Notes under the pieces: generated by a model
The model's input: the letters and a program-made list of their open reading frames with translations, nothing else
What the model was told of the DNA's origin: nothing
The model's database searches: none
In this document: positions 19,269-28,377 of the stretch, one piece after another
Numbering within the stretch: the stretch's first letter is position 1
Layout: each line of letters starts with the position of its first letter
Program-made: the position numbers and the translations under genes
Source of the DNA: Natronobacterium texcoconense
GTDB lineage: Archaea > Halobacteriota > Halobacteria > Halobacteriales > Natrialbaceae
Direction: 5' to 3'
DNA: 64,000 bases
Assembly (NCBI RefSeq): GCF_900104065.1
Contig: NZ_FNLC01000002.1
Location: forward strand, 974,995 to 1,038,994

Positions 19269-19685
19269 TCAGCGGACGATCGTCACCGGAACCGGCGCAC
19301 GGCGAACGACCCTCTCGGCCACGCTCCCCAGCAGCACCCGCGAGACGCCCGTCCGCCCGTGGCTGCCGACGACGATTCGATCGACGGCGTTTGCCGTCGC
19401 GTACTCGACGACTGCGTCGGCGGGCCGTCCCTCGAGTAGCTCCGTTTCGATCGATACGTCGTGTGCTGTAGCGCGGTCGCGAGCGGCCTCGAACAGTTCC
19501 GTCGCTTCCTCGCGGCGGCGGTCACGCATCGCGTCGGTACCGAGATGTGCGAACTCGCCGTAGCTGCTCTCGGTGAGATCCATCACGTGAACGACGGTGA
19601 TCTCGGCCTCGGGGTGTTCCGAGAGCGCGTGCTCGATCGCCGCCCACCCAGGTTCGGAGTCGTCGAGCGCGACGAGCAGGTGCAT
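19269..19685 (-). CDS. Universal stress protein (UspA family), single domain
   Basis: This 138-residue protein starts MHLLVALDDSEPG and ends with the ATP-binding motif GSHGRTGVSRVLLGS (Gly-x2-Gly-x9-Gly-Ser pattern) near residue 107, followed by VRRAPVPVTIVR. This is a complete UspA domain of the nucleotide-binding subclass. It is divergent from nrfD (127-bp gap). Four UspA-type loci occur in this window. Confidence 0.9.
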   Translation of the reverse strand: MHLLVALDDSEPGWAAIEHALSEHPEAEITVVHVMDLTESSYGEFAHLGTDAMRDRRREEATELFEAARDRATAHDVSIETELLEGRPADAVVEYATANAVDRIVVGSHGRTGVSRVLLGSVAERVVRRAPVPVTIVR

Positions 19686-19812
19686 ACCTGTGGGTACGGA
19701 GAGCAGTCACTTGAGTGTGAGCAACGCTGCCAGACCGCATCCGTGTATAGGGCTTGCACAGACAACCTGCGGAACGAAATGAGTCGGCGGGATAGACTTG
19801 CGGAAGCGTCTC

Positions 19813-21147
19813 ATGAGCACGAAAGAGCCGCGGGAGGCCGACATTCTTCGGCCGATCAAGACAACGTCGTCGAAGTATTACGCGGCGGTCGGTATCGCTG
19901 GACTGGCATTCCTGATCTTCCTCGTGGGCTGGGCCTACCAGCTCTGGGAAGGACTGGTCGTGACAGGCCTGTCGGACTGGGGGACCGGTGGCGGCGTCAC
20001 CTGGGGGGTGTACATCGGCGCGTTCATCTGGTGGGTCGGGATCGCCCACGGTGGGATCATCCTCTCGGCAGCGGTTCGCCTGCTCGGAATGGACCGGTAC
20101 ATGCCGGTCGCTCGACTCGCCGAAATGCTCACGCTCGCCGGCCTCTCAGCGGCTGGCTTCTACATTATCGTCCACATGGGCCGTCCGGATCGAATGGTCA
20201 CGAGCGTCATCGGCCACTACCACATCACGGTCCACAACTCGCCGCTGGTGTGGGACGTGACTGTCATTACGGCCTACTTCGTGCTGACCGCGACCTATCT
20301 CGGCCTGACGTTGCGGTACGACATCTCGCGGCTGCGCGGCCAGTTACCGGACCACTTCGGACCGATCTATAGCCTCATCACGATCGGCTACAGCGAGCGA
20401 GAAGACCGAGTCGTCCAGCGAATGGTCTGGTGGCTCGCGCTGGCGATCATCATCATGGCACCCCTCTTGCTGCACGGCGGCGTCATTCCGTGGCTGTTCG
20501 CGGTGTTACCGACGTATCCGCGCTGGTTCGGTGGCGTCCAGGGGCCGCAGTTCCTCACCATCGCGCTCACGTCGGCCATCAGCGGCGTCATCATCCTCTC
20601 CTATGCCTTCCGTCGTGCCTACGACTGGGAACACATCATCACCGACGACATCTTCCGCGGCCTGACGCTGTGGCTCGGCTTCTTCTCGCTGCTGTTCCTC
20701 TGGCTACAGCTTCAGCAGGTTACCGCCGGCACGTTCTTCCCACCAGTCGACCTCGAGGTCGCGTGGGCTGCGACGGTCGAGCACCCGATCTACATCTTCT
20801 CGATGAGCCTCGTCCTCGCCGTCCTCGCGTTCATCTTCGCCCAGACGCTCCGCCCCTCGCTTTTCTCCAAGGAACGGGCCATCGTCTGTGCGGTCGCGAT
20901 CCTCTCCGCAACGCTGCTCGAGAAGGTGCTGTTCGTCGTCGAAGGCTTCCTCCACCCGTCGTTCGAGATCTACTACGCGACGCCGGGGACGTACGTGCCG
21001 AGTCTGATCGAAATCGCCTCGATCACCGGGACTATCGGCATGGTGGCGCTTTTCTTCCTCTCGATCGCGAAGGTCGTTCCCGTCGTCGAGTTACACGCGA
21101 TCGAGCACCTGCGCGAGGACCACGGCGAGGAGGGGAGTCACGACTAA
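19813..21147 (+). CDS. nrfD: NrfD/PsrC-type membrane subunit of a respiratory oxidoreductase
   Basis: This 444-residue polytopic protein has eight to ten helices and NrfD-family features: WGVYIGAFIWWVGIAHGG near residue 61, GRPDRM near 123 and HNSPLVWDV near 139. NrfD subunits exchange electrons and protons with menaquinone and normally pair with an iron-sulfur subunit and a molybdenum enzyme or a multiheme protein. None of these is adjacent here, so the gene is an orphan or works with partners elsewhere. ATG 19813 was chosen over an in-frame TTG 15 nt upstream. Its stop is 10 nt before the terminal repeat of the cassette at 21158. Confidence 0.85.
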   Translation: MSTKEPREADILRPIKTTSSKYYAAVGIAGLAFLIFLVGWAYQLWEGLVVTGLSDWGTGGGVTWGVYIGAFIWWVGIAHGGIILSAAVRLLGMDRYMPVARLAEMLTLAGLSAAGFYIIVHMGRPDRMVTSVIGHYHITVHNSPLVWDVTVITAYFVLTATYLGLTLRYDISRLRGQLPDHFGPIYSLITIGYSEREDRVVQRMVWWLALAIIIMAPLLLHGGVIPWLFAVLPTYPRWFGGVQGPQFLTIALTSAISGVIILSYAFRRAYDWEHIITDDIFRGLTLWLGFFSLLFLWLQLQQVTAGTFFPPVDLEVAWAATVEHPIYIFSMSLVLAVLAFIFAQTLRPSLFSKERAIVCAVAILSATLLEKVLFVVEGFLHPSFEIYYATPGTYVPSLIEIASITGTIGMVALFFLSIAKVVPVVELHAIEHLREDHGEEGSHD

Positions 21148-21149
21148 CC

Positions 21150-21157
21150 GTTAGCGC
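21150..21157 (+). repeat. Left target-site duplication of the 967-bp cassette
   Basis: The octamer gttagcgc is repeated in direct orientation at 22125-22132 on the other side of the cassette. It starts 2 nt after the nrfD stop codon. Confidence 0.75.
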
Positions 21158-22124
21158 GAGAGTGTCATAGAACGGTTCTCGTGGTGTCTCTTTGGGCTGA
21201 ACTATCCGTTCACTATACTTGCGAACTGAACGGTGGTTTTGCATCAAATATAAACTATGTTCGTCGAGTCGTGCTGAATACACAGCGCGAATCGGTCAAT
21301 AGGGGCTCGCTGGTGAGCCCTACTCGATGTGCCGGGCAGGGGTGGAAACGCCAAATTCGTCGGCTGTGTCCGCAACAATTCCCTTCGCGGTATAAATATC
21401 CGGCTTGTAGTACAGTTCGTGGGTAACGTCGTGTGCTTCGCGGAGGTGTTCCCTGACGCGGAAAACATCTTGGCGGTCAAAATAATTCGGCGTATAGACC
21501 GTGAGGAGATAGTCGTCGTACATAGGAAGGTTCTCGTAGCCGAATGTCGTCATCGCCTTGACTGCCCAAATAGTTCCTGCTTCCGCGTCAGCGACGAGGT
21601 CAGGCCACAATTCGTCGATCCGCTCTGCTGACCCCGTGATTTGCCACTTCCCGATTGTCTTCTGCTCCTCGAGTGCGTCGCGGTCGATCTTCCGAACGGC
21701 TTCGCTGTCTGCTGCTGGCAAATCGTCGGACTGTACGTTCTTCGGCCGTGTAACGTCGTGTTCTGAAAAGTAGTCGTCACCTCCAATAGTCGGAGATTCA
21801 CTTACGTCTCTACTTCGTAGCCAATACTGCTCTGTCTCGGTGATTTCGAGCGGTGATTGCATGGTTACTGCCAACTCAAATCGGGTTTTGATGGAATACC
21901 AATGTTCGCCATCCGATGTGAAAGTGAAATTATATCCACAAGTTGGCCAGGTTGTCCATACGAATAGAGTCCGATAGATTTGCTGCAGCCACACTCTCTA
22001 TTCAGCACGCTATTCTCAACAGCTATCGGATGGATTGATCGCTACTCCGTTACCCACTCGACCAGTACTTACCGTTCGGCGAGCAATCGGTGGGTGGGTA
22101 TGCGAACTGTTCTATGACACCCTC
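21158..22124. mobile_element. 967-bp transposase-less insertion cassette (MIC-like)
   Basis: Terminal inverted repeats of 21 bp (21158-21178 and 22104-22124) match at 19 positions: gagagtgtcatagaacggttc against gagggtgtcatagaacagttc. They are flanked by identical 8-bp direct repeats. The interior is clearly more AT-rich than the neighbours, contains a further 11-bp inverted pair (cgtgctgaata, 21270-21280 and 21999-22009) and carries one gene, but no transposase. This is the layout of a mobile insertion cassette moved in trans. The donor IS family cannot be named; an 8-bp duplication fits several families. Confidence 0.8.
21320..21862 (-). CDS. DUF1917-like protein carried by the cassette
   Basis: This 180-residue protein begins MQSPLEITETEQYWLRSRD and ends with a domain containing GKWQITGSAERIDELWPDLV, LLTVYTPNYFDRQDVFRVRE and ELYYKPDIYTAKGIV. 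This pattern resembles DUF1917 (Bles03/C11orf68-like, sometimes called putative phosphothreonine lyase). That assignment is from memory of the family pattern and is moderate. Codon use is more AT-rich than in flanking genes. A TATA-like gatataat on the minus strand (about 21928-21938) supports the start at 21862; the open frame extends 44 codons further upstream. It is the only gene in the inverted-repeat cassette. Confidence 0.65.
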   Translation of the reverse strand: MQSPLEITETEQYWLRSRDVSESPTIGGDDYFSEHDVTRPKNVQSDDLPAADSEAVRKIDRDALEEQKTIGKWQITGSAERIDELWPDLVADAEAGTIWAVKAMTTFGYENLPMYDDYLLTVYTPNYFDRQDVFRVREHLREAHDVTHELYYKPDIYTAKGIVADTADEFGVSTPARHIE

Positions 22125-22132
22125 GTTAGCGC
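22125..22132 (+). repeat. Right target-site duplication of the cassette
   Basis: The octamer gttagcgc is identical to 21150-21157. Its tta is the reverse complement of the TAA stop codon of the tpiA-like gene, so the insertion occurred exactly at that stop and preserved it by duplication. Confidence 0.75.
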
Positions 22133-22803
22133 GGAAGCGCGACCGCGATCGATCGCAACCACGCCTCCCTGTCCTCGGCTTCGACCGCCGCGGATGCCGC
22201 GCCGGTGGCGTCGACGCCGCAGTCGAACGCTCGCTCGACGTCCTCACTCGTCCTGATTCCGCCGCCGACGAAGACCTTCGTCTCGGGTGACTCGTCGGCG
22301 ACCAGCTCGACGAACGACTCGAGTCGCTCGGGATGTGTCCTGACCATCCCCTCCTCGGACGCGATATCGCCCGGCTGCTCGAAGAGCAGACAGTCCGGAT
22401 CGAACGTGAGGGCTGCACGCCCTGTCTCGAGGCTGTCGACGCAGACGATCGACTCGAGTCCCAGTTCCGTACACCGATCGACGAGCGGGCCGACGTCGCC
22501 GAACGCGGCCTCGTTCTCGGGGTGGTTGACGAAGACGGCGTCGGCACCCGCTGCGGCGACGGCCTCGCACGTGACCGCGCCCATCCCGCCGTCTTCGCGG
22601 CGGACCGCGGTCTGGGCGACGACGGGGAGGTCGACGTGCTCGGCGACCAGCCGCAGGTCGGGCGACTGGGGTGCGACGGCGAACCGACGGCCGGTGTCGT
22701 CCGCGACGCGTTCGACGGCCTCTGCAAAGGCGAGGCCGTCCGCCCCGGCCGTCCCCTCGTAGGTCTTGACGTTGACCAGAAAGTACGGGTACGACAGTCC
22801 CAT
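22126..22803 (-). CDS. Triosephosphate isomerase-like protein (divergent TpiA paralogue)
   Basis: This 225-residue protein has an archaeal TIM pattern. It has the Asn-Lys start VNVKTYEG (residues 10-17), the His segment FVNHPENE near residue 90 and the phosphate-binding end VFVGGGIRTSEDVERA near residue 183. However, the catalytic-Glu loop that archaeal TpiA shows as EPPELIG reads LLFEQPGDIASEEGM here. It may therefore be a second, divergent TpiA or a related isomerase. It starts 5 nt after the DUF7557-like gene, so the two form an operon. Confidence 0.72.
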   Translation of the reverse strand: MGLSYPYFLVNVKTYEGTAGADGLAFAEAVERVADDTGRRFAVAPQSPDLRLVAEHVDLPVVAQTAVRREDGGMGAVTCEAVAAAGADAVFVNHPENEAAFGDVGPLVDRCTELGLESIVCVDSLETGRAALTFDPDCLLFEQPGDIASEEGMVRTHPERLESFVELVADESPETKVFVGGGIRTSEDVERAFDCGVDATGAASAAVEAEDREAWLRSIAVALPR

Positions 22804-22808
22804 TCCCG

Positions 22809-22958
22809 CTACTCGGAGTACCCTTCCTGGAGGAAGGTACCTTCGGTCTCGTACATCGCGACGAGTTCCGCGACGAACTCCTCGGGTGACTGTCCCTCGT
22901 CGCGGTGGCTTTCGATGCGGTCCTTGAGGTCGTCGTCGATCTCGAGCGTGTGCGTCAT
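22809..22958 (-). CDS. Small DUF7557-like protein
   Basis: This 49-residue protein (MTHTLEIDDDLKDRIESH and the ending GTFLQEGYSE) is acidic and helical. It resembles short haloarchaeal ribbon-helix-helix-like proteins labelled DUF7557. A short basic upstream extension is possible, but the ATG at 22958 is the natural start. It is the first gene of a two-gene operon with the TpiA-like gene. An antitoxin-like or DNA-binding role is only a guess from its size. Confidence 0.7.
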   Translation of the reverse strand: MTHTLEIDDDLKDRIESHRDEGQSPEEFVAELVAMYETEGTFLQEGYSE

Positions 22959-23074
22959 GTGTCGACCCTCGGCGGTACTGTCGCTACCCGGCTTCATATA
23001 CCCCAGGTGCGCGTTTGCACCGGTCGGGACGCGACGGCACCAGAACGAACATCGTCCACGTGGAAGCGCCACCG

Positions 23075-24178
23075 ATGGATCCGATCGACGTTCGTGAGAC
23101 CATACCTGCCCTCGAGTCGACCACCTACTGCAATTGGGGTGCAGGTGGTCCCAGCCCCCGACGAGTCGTCGACGCGGCGGCGTCGGCACTCGAGGACCAC
23201 GAGTTTCGAGCACCCACGGCCGAGGGGATGTATCCGGCAGCGTTCGACGCCTACGACGAGTCCAGACGCCGCGTCGCCGACCTGCTCGAGGCCGACGAGA
23301 GCGAGATCGCACTCACCGAGAGCACGAGCGACGGCATCAACCGTATCGCGACGGCGTTCGACTGGAGCGACGACGACGTCGTCGTCCGAACGGACCTCGA
23401 GCATCCCGCCGGCGTACTGCCGTGGCAACGCCTCGAGCGCGAGTACGGCGTGGACGTGCGCGTGCTCGAGACCGAGTGCGGCCGCATCGACCTCGAGGAC
23501 GTGAAAGCCCTCGCACCCGAAGCGACCCTGTTCTGTGTGAGTTCACTCACCTGGACTCACGGCACCCGGCTTCCGGTCGCCGACCTCGTCGATATCGCAC
23601 ACGACGGCGGCGCGTCCGTGCTGGTCGACGCCGTCCAGTCACCCGGTCAGGTCCCCGTCGACGTTCACGAGTGGGGTGCCGACTTCGTCGTCGGTGCCGG
23701 CCACAAGTGGCTCGTCGCACCCTTCGGCTCCGGCTTCCTCTACGTCCGCGAGGGGGCCGAACGGGATCTCGTTCCGGCCGCGATCGGCTACCGCAGCGTA
23801 GCCGACCCGGAGGCAGGCGAGTACCAGTACGAGACGGGCGCACGACGGTTCGAGGTCGGTACCGCGAGCCCGGTCGCCCACGCCGGACTGGTCGAGGCGA
23901 TCGACCTGCTCGAGGCGGTCGGCCTCGAGACCGTCCAGTCACGGATCGAGTCACTCACCGATCGGCTCAAGGAAGGGGTTCCGAACGAGCAACTCTCGAG
24001 TCCACGGGAGTACGAGTCCGGACTCGTTACGATCGCAGTCGACGATCCCGACCGAACCGTCGACCGACTCGCCGACGAGGGCGTGATCGTGCGGTCGATT
24101 CCCGACGGTGGCCTCAGAGTCTCGCTTCACGCGTACAACACTCGAGAAGACGTCGATCGGGTGCTCGAGGCGCTGTAG
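23075..24178 (+). CDS. Class V aminotransferase (cysteine desulfurase-like fold)
   Basis: This 367-residue PLP enzyme has the fold-type I class V signature. The PLP-binding lysine is in VVGAGHKWLVAPFGSG (near residue 211), the Asp of VLVDAVQSPGQV (near 187) binds the pyridine nitrogen, and TESTSDGINRIA (near 88) binds phosphate. No Cys-containing desulfurase loop is evident near the C-terminus, so it could be a selenocysteine lyase/isopenicillin epimerase-like aminotransferase. Start 23075 (MDPIDVRETIP) matches the family better than an upstream in-frame ATG. The substrate is unknown. Confidence 0.85.
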   Translation: MDPIDVRETIPALESTTYCNWGAGGPSPRRVVDAAASALEDHEFRAPTAEGMYPAAFDAYDESRRRVADLLEADESEIALTESTSDGINRIATAFDWSDDDVVVRTDLEHPAGVLPWQRLEREYGVDVRVLETECGRIDLEDVKALAPEATLFCVSSLTWTHGTRLPVADLVDIAHDGGASVLVDAVQSPGQVPVDVHEWGADFVVGAGHKWLVAPFGSGFLYVREGAERDLVPAAIGYRSVADPEAGEYQYETGARRFEVGTASPVAHAGLVEAIDLLEAVGLETVQSRIESLTDRLKEGVPNEQLSSPREYESGLVTIAVDDPDRTVDRLADEGVIVRSIPDGGLRVSLHAYNTREDVDRVLEAL

Positions 24179-24187
24179 TCGGTTCTG

Positions 24188-24715
24188 TTATGACTCCTCG
24201 TCCTCGTCGTCGCCCGCTCCCGCAGCGACCTCGAGCAGCGTCTTTCGTTCGTCGAAGTACGCCGGCGCGTCGGTGTCGGACTCGAACTCGACGACTCGAG
24301 CGATGGCCACCCGGTCCGTATCGACGTCGGTCTCGAGTTCCGCGGCGAGTTCGGTGTAGCCCGCGGCCAGTTCCTGGAACGCTTCCATTCGGCCGTGTTT
24401 TGCCTCGACGAGCAGCTGTTTCTCCTCGAGTTCGTCCTGGAGTTCTTCGATGGCCGCCAGGTCGACGTCGGATCCCGCGGGTGCGGTGACCGACGTCGGC
24501 GTCTCCGCCGCCTCGACGTCCCCGGGGAGCCCTTCGAGACGTGAGCGGATTTCGGCGGTTCGTTCGTCGATCTCGTCGAGCAGTTCGTCGGCTTCCGAGA
24601 CCATCGTGTCGACGTGGCCCGAGAGCAGTCCGGCCTGGGTATGACAGTAATCGACGAGATCGTCGACCGCAAGAGTCGCGTCCGTGGGGTCGCGATCCCC
24701 GTCAGCGTCGTCCAT
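24188..24715 (-). CDS. Conserved haloarchaeal coiled-coil protein
   Basis: This 175-residue acidic protein has two predicted coiled-coil stretches (VSEADELLDEIDERTAEIRSR and IEELQDELEEKQLLVEAKHG). There is no membrane segment or enzymatic motif. The start ATG is at 24715, close to the divergent uvrA promoter region (175-bp gap). It converges with the aminotransferase gene. The function is unknown. Confidence 0.65.
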   Translation of the reverse strand: MDDADGDRDPTDATLAVDDLVDYCHTQAGLLSGHVDTMVSEADELLDEIDERTAEIRSRLEGLPGDVEAAETPTSVTAPAGSDVDLAAIEELQDELEEKQLLVEAKHGRMEAFQELAAGYTELAAELETDVDTDRVAIARVVEFESDTDAPAYFDERKTLLEVAAGAGDDEDEES

Positions 24716-24840
24716 GCGACCCCGTTCGTGCTGCCAGCCGAAGACACTTTGGACCGTCCCAGGACGCTTGTTTTGCTAGCACACGCCACGGTGTTCTCCT
24801 TTCAGACTCGTTAAGTCGCTTCGACCACTGACTACGTACA

Positions 24841-24894
24841 ATGAATCGAGTATCGCGTCCGAGTACGTCCGCCGTATTCGTCGCCGAAACATGA
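24841..24894 (+). CDS. 17-codon leader ORF overlapping the uvrA start (candidate)
   Basis: An ATG at 24841 opens a 17-codon frame ([17 protein letters not shown]). Its TGA overlaps the uvrA ATG in an ATGA arrangement at 24891-24894. It could couple translation to uvrA, or be a chance frame within the 5' leader. There is no independent evidence of expression. Confidence 0.3.
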   Translation: MNRVSRPSTSAVFVAET

Positions 24895-27854
24895 GCAAGG
24901 AGTACATCGAGGTACGAGGTGCAGAGGAGCACAACCTCAAGGATCTCGACGTACAGATCCCCCGGGAAGAGCTGACCGTCGTCACCGGGCTCTCGGGGTC
25001 GGGCAAGTCCTCGCTCGCGTTCGAAACCGTCTACGCCGAGGGACAGCGCCGCTACATCGAAAGTCTCTCCGCTTACGCCCGGAACTTCCTGGGCCAGATG
25101 GACAAGCCGCAGGTCGAGACCGTCGAGGGGCTCTCTCCAGCGATCTCGATCGATCAGAAGAACGCCGCGAACAACCCGCGATCGACCGTCGGGACCGTCA
25201 CGGAACTGCACGACTACCTGCGGCTGCTGTACGCCCGCGTCGGAACCCCACACTGTCCCGACTGTGGCCGCGAGGTCGGCGAACAGTCCGCCCAGAACAT
25301 GGTCGAGCGCATCCTCGAGCTTCCGGAGGGGACGAAGGCGAAACTCGCTGCCCCCGTCGTCCGCGACCAGAAGGGTGCCTTCGAGGACCTGTTCGAGGAA
25401 CTCGTCTCGGAGGGGTACGCCCGCGTCGAGGTCGACGGCGAGGAGTACGACCTGACGACCGACGACCCCGACCTGGACGAGAACTTCGACCACACGATCG
25501 ACGTGATCGTCGACCGCGTGAAGGTCTCGACGGAGGCCCGCCCGCGGATCATCGACAGCGTCGAGACCGCACTCGACGAGGCCGAGGGCGTCCTGAAACT
25601 CATCCTGCCCGATCCGCCCGAAGACGCCGCCGAAGACCTCGGCGAGGAGGCCCGCCGGACGGGTGCGCTCGGTGAGGAGAGCGAGGAGGACGACCGCTTC
25701 GTCGTCGAGTTCTCGAAGGACCTCGCCTGCACCCACTGCGGGATCGACGTCCCCGAGATCGAGACCCGCTCCTTTTCGTTCAACTCGCCCCACGGCGCCT
25801 GTCCCGAGTGTGAGGGACTCGGCGAGACCAAGGAAGTCGACGAGAACCTCGTGATCCAGGACGAGTCCAAGCCGCTGAAGGAGGTCTTCGAACCATGGAG
25901 CTACAACCGGTCGTACTACCAGACGCGACTGGACGCGGTCTCCGATCACTTCGACGTCTCGCTGTCGACGCCGTTCGAGGACGTCGACGAGGAGATTCAG
26001 GACGCGTTCCTCTACGGCACGAAAGACGAGGTGCTGTTCATGCGAAACACCAAGAACGGCACCCGTCGCAAGAAAAAACGCTTCGAGGGAGTCATTCCGA
26101 ACCTCGAGCGCCGGTACCTCGAGACCGACTCCGACTCCACCCGAGAACACATCGAGGACTACATGTCCGTGACGGAGTGTCCGGCCTGTGACGGCACCCG
26201 ACTCAAGCCCGCCTCGCGTGCCGTGCTGGTCGACGACACCTCGATCACGGCGATCAACGCGATGAGCATCGGCGACGCCTTAGAGCACTTCGAGTCGATG
26301 GAAGCCGACCTCACCGAACGCGAGAAGGTGATCGCCGAGGAGATTCTCAAGGAGATTCGCGCCCGCCTCGGCTTCATGTGCGAGGTCGGCCTCGAGTATC
26401 TCACGCTCGACCGCGAGGCCTCGACGCTGTCTGGCGGCGAGAGCCAGCGTATTCGGCTCGCGACCCAGATCGGCTCCGGCCTCGTCGGGGTGTTGTACGT
26501 GCTGGACGAGCCCTCGATCGGCCTCCACCAGCGGGACAACGATCGCCTGCTGGATACGCTCCAGGAACTCAGAGATCTGGGCAACACCCTCCTCGTGGTC
26601 GAACACGACGAGGAGACGATGCGCCGCGCGGACAACGTCATCGACATGGGGCCCGGCCCCGGCAAGCGCGGCGGCGAGGTCGTCGTCAACGGCCCCGTCG
26701 AGGAAGTCAAAGAGTGCGAGGAGTCACTCACCGGCGACTACCTCTCTGGCCGCCGACAGATTCCAGTTCCCGAAGAGCGACGGGATCCGGAAGATGCGCT
26801 GACGATCCTCGGTGCCCGCCAGCACAACCTCAAGGACCTCGACGTGGATATCCCGCTGGGCTGCTTTACGGCCATCACGGGCGTTTCGGGCTCCGGAAAG
26901 TCCACCCTGATGCACGACGTACTGTACAAGGGCCTCGCTCGCGAGATGAACGACAACACGAGCGTCATCCCGGGCGACCACGACGGACTCGAGGGCCTGG
27001 ATCAGATCGAGACCGTACGCCTGATCGACCAGTCGCCGATCGGCCGGACGCCCCGCTCGAACCCGGCGACCTACACCGGCGTCTTCGACTACATCCGCGA
27101 ACTGTTCGCCCAGACCAAACTCTCCAAACAGCGCGGCTACGAGAAGGGACGGTTCTCGTTCAACGTCAAGGGCGGCCGCTGTGAGGAGTGTGGCGGCCAG
27201 GGTACGGTGAAGATCGAGATGAACTTCCTCTCGGACGTGTACGTTCCCTGTGAGGAGTGTGACGGCGCTCGCTACAACGACGCCACGCTCGACGTCACCT
27301 ACAAGGGCAAGACCATCGCGGACGTGCTCGACATGGAAGTCGAGGAGGCCTACGAGTTCTTCGAGTCGAACTCCCAGATCCGCCGCCGGCTGAAATTGCT
27401 GAAAGACGTCGGCCTCGGCTACATGACGCTGGGCCAGCCCTCGACGACACTGTCGGGCGGAGAGGCTCAGCGGATCAAACTCGCCGAAGAACTCGGGAAG
27501 AAAGACTCCGGCGAAACGCTGTACCTGCTCGACGAGCCGACGACGGGACTCCACCACGAGGACGAACGCAAACTGATCGACGTCCTCCACCGACTCACCG
27601 ACAACGGCAACACCGTCGTCGTCATCGAACACGAACTCGACCTCGTGAAGAACGCCGACCACATCGTCGACCTCGGTCCCGAGGGCGGCGAGAACGGCGG
27701 TCAGGTCGTTGCCACTGGGACGCCCGAAGAGGTCGCCCGACTCGAGGACTCCCACACCGGCCGGTACCTGCGGGACCTGCTGCCGAAAGTCGATCTCGAG
27801 GGGCCACGCGGCGAGCGCGTCGATCCGGTGACGGCGCCGATGGACGACGACTGA
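24891..27854 (+). CDS. uvrA: Excinuclease ABC subunit UvrA
   Basis: This 987-residue protein is full length and recognises bulky lesions in nucleotide-excision repair with UvrB and UvrC. The two ATPase halves each show Walker A ([12 protein letters not shown] near residue 33; [13 protein letters not shown] near 663) and a signature ([16 protein letters not shown] near 514; [16 protein letters not shown] near 855). The zinc modules are CPDCG, CTHCG/CPECEG and [16 protein letters not shown]. Conserved [15 protein letters not shown] (near residue 52) confirms the family. In haloarchaea UvrABC was acquired from bacteria. A 17-codon leader frame overlaps the start. Confidence 0.98.
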   Translation: MSKEYIEVRGAEEHNLKDLDVQIPREELTVVTGLSGSGKSSLAFETVYAEGQRRYIESLSAYARNFLGQMDKPQVETVEGLSPAISIDQKNAANNPRSTVGTVTELHDYLRLLYARVGTPHCPDCGREVGEQSAQNMVERILELPEGTKAKLAAPVVRDQKGAFEDLFEELVSEGYARVEVDGEEYDLTTDDPDLDENFDHTIDVIVDRVKVSTEARPRIIDSVETALDEAEGVLKLILPDPPEDAAEDLGEEARRTGALGEESEEDDRFVVEFSKDLACTHCGIDVPEIETRSFSFNSPHGACPECEGLGETKEVDENLVIQDESKPLKEVFEPWSYNRSYYQTRLDAVSDHFDVSLSTPFEDVDEEIQDAFLYGTKDEVLFMRNTKNGTRRKKKRFEGVIPNLERRYLETDSDSTREHIEDYMSVTECPACDGTRLKPASRAVLVDDTSITAINAMSIGDALEHFESMEADLTEREKVIAEEILKEIRARLGFMCEVGLEYLTLDREASTLSGGESQRIRLATQIGSGLVGVLYVLDEPSIGLHQRDNDRLLDTLQELRDLGNTLLVVEHDEETMRRADNVIDMGPGPGKRGGEVVVNGPVEEVKECEESLTGDYLSGRRQIPVPEERRDPEDALTILGARQHNLKDLDVDIPLGCFTAITGVSGSGKSTLMHDVLYKGLAREMNDNTSVIPGDHDGLEGLDQIETVRLIDQSPIGRTPRSNPATYTGVFDYIRELFAQTKLSKQRGYEKGRFSFNVKGGRCEECGGQGTVKIEMNFLSDVYVPCEECDGARYNDATLDVTYKGKTIADVLDMEVEEAYEFFESNSQIRRRLKLLKDVGLGYMTLGQPSTTLSGGEAQRIKLAEELGKKDSGETLYLLDEPTTGLHHEDERKLIDVLHRLTDNGNTVVVIEHELDLVKNADHIVDLGPEGGENGGQVVATGTPEEVARLEDSHTGRYLRDLLPKVDLEGPRGERVDPVTAPMDDD

Positions 27855-27918
27855 CGGCGAACTCTTTTCTCCGATCGAAACCCGAACCGTTACCGACGCG
27901 GACTCGAAACGAGACTCC

Positions 27919-28329
27919 ATGAGCGACAAGGAGGAGGTCCGTAGCAGGCTCGTCGGCGGTGGGGTCGTTACGCTGGTGATAGTCGGACTGCTGGCGGTCC
28001 TGATCGGTGTCCCGACTCGCGGCGCCGAACTGCTCCCGCTTGCGTGGCTCGGCGGCGGCGGCCTCGCGTTACTCCTCGCGGGTCGCTACGAGCGTCTCCC
28101 GCTGGGAGTCGTGACCGTTGGCTGGCCGCGCGTCGCCGCCGTCGGACTCGGGATTCTCGCGGTCGGCTCGAGCACGTTCGGTTTCCTGCAACTGCTCGCG
28201 AACCCGTCGATGCTGGGACTGCTCCAGGTCGGACTGGCGCTGTTCGTCGCCCTCTTGCTGGCGTTCGGCGCGCTCGAGTGCTGGCTTGGCGGCGTCGGAC
28301 TGGACGAGGAGACGTTTGTCGTGGAGTGA
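27919..28329 (+). CDS. Small four-helix membrane protein
   Basis: This 136-residue protein has four hydrophobic segments: VVTLVIVGLLAVLIGV, ELLPLAWLGGGGLALLL, VAAVGLGILAVGSSTFGFLQL and LLQVGLALFVALLLAFGAL. It lies 64 nt after uvrA and 48 nt before the propeller gene. The function is unknown. Confidence 0.6.
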   Translation: MSDKEEVRSRLVGGGVVTLVIVGLLAVLIGVPTRGAELLPLAWLGGGGLALLLAGRYERLPLGVVTVGWPRVAAVGLGILAVGSSTFGFLQLLANPSMLGLLQVGLALFVALLLAFGALECWLGGVGLDEETFVVE

Positions 28330-28377
28330 TCCTCGACAGGGGCAGGAGCATTTGTGCCAGAAGCGCGTAGTTAGCGT

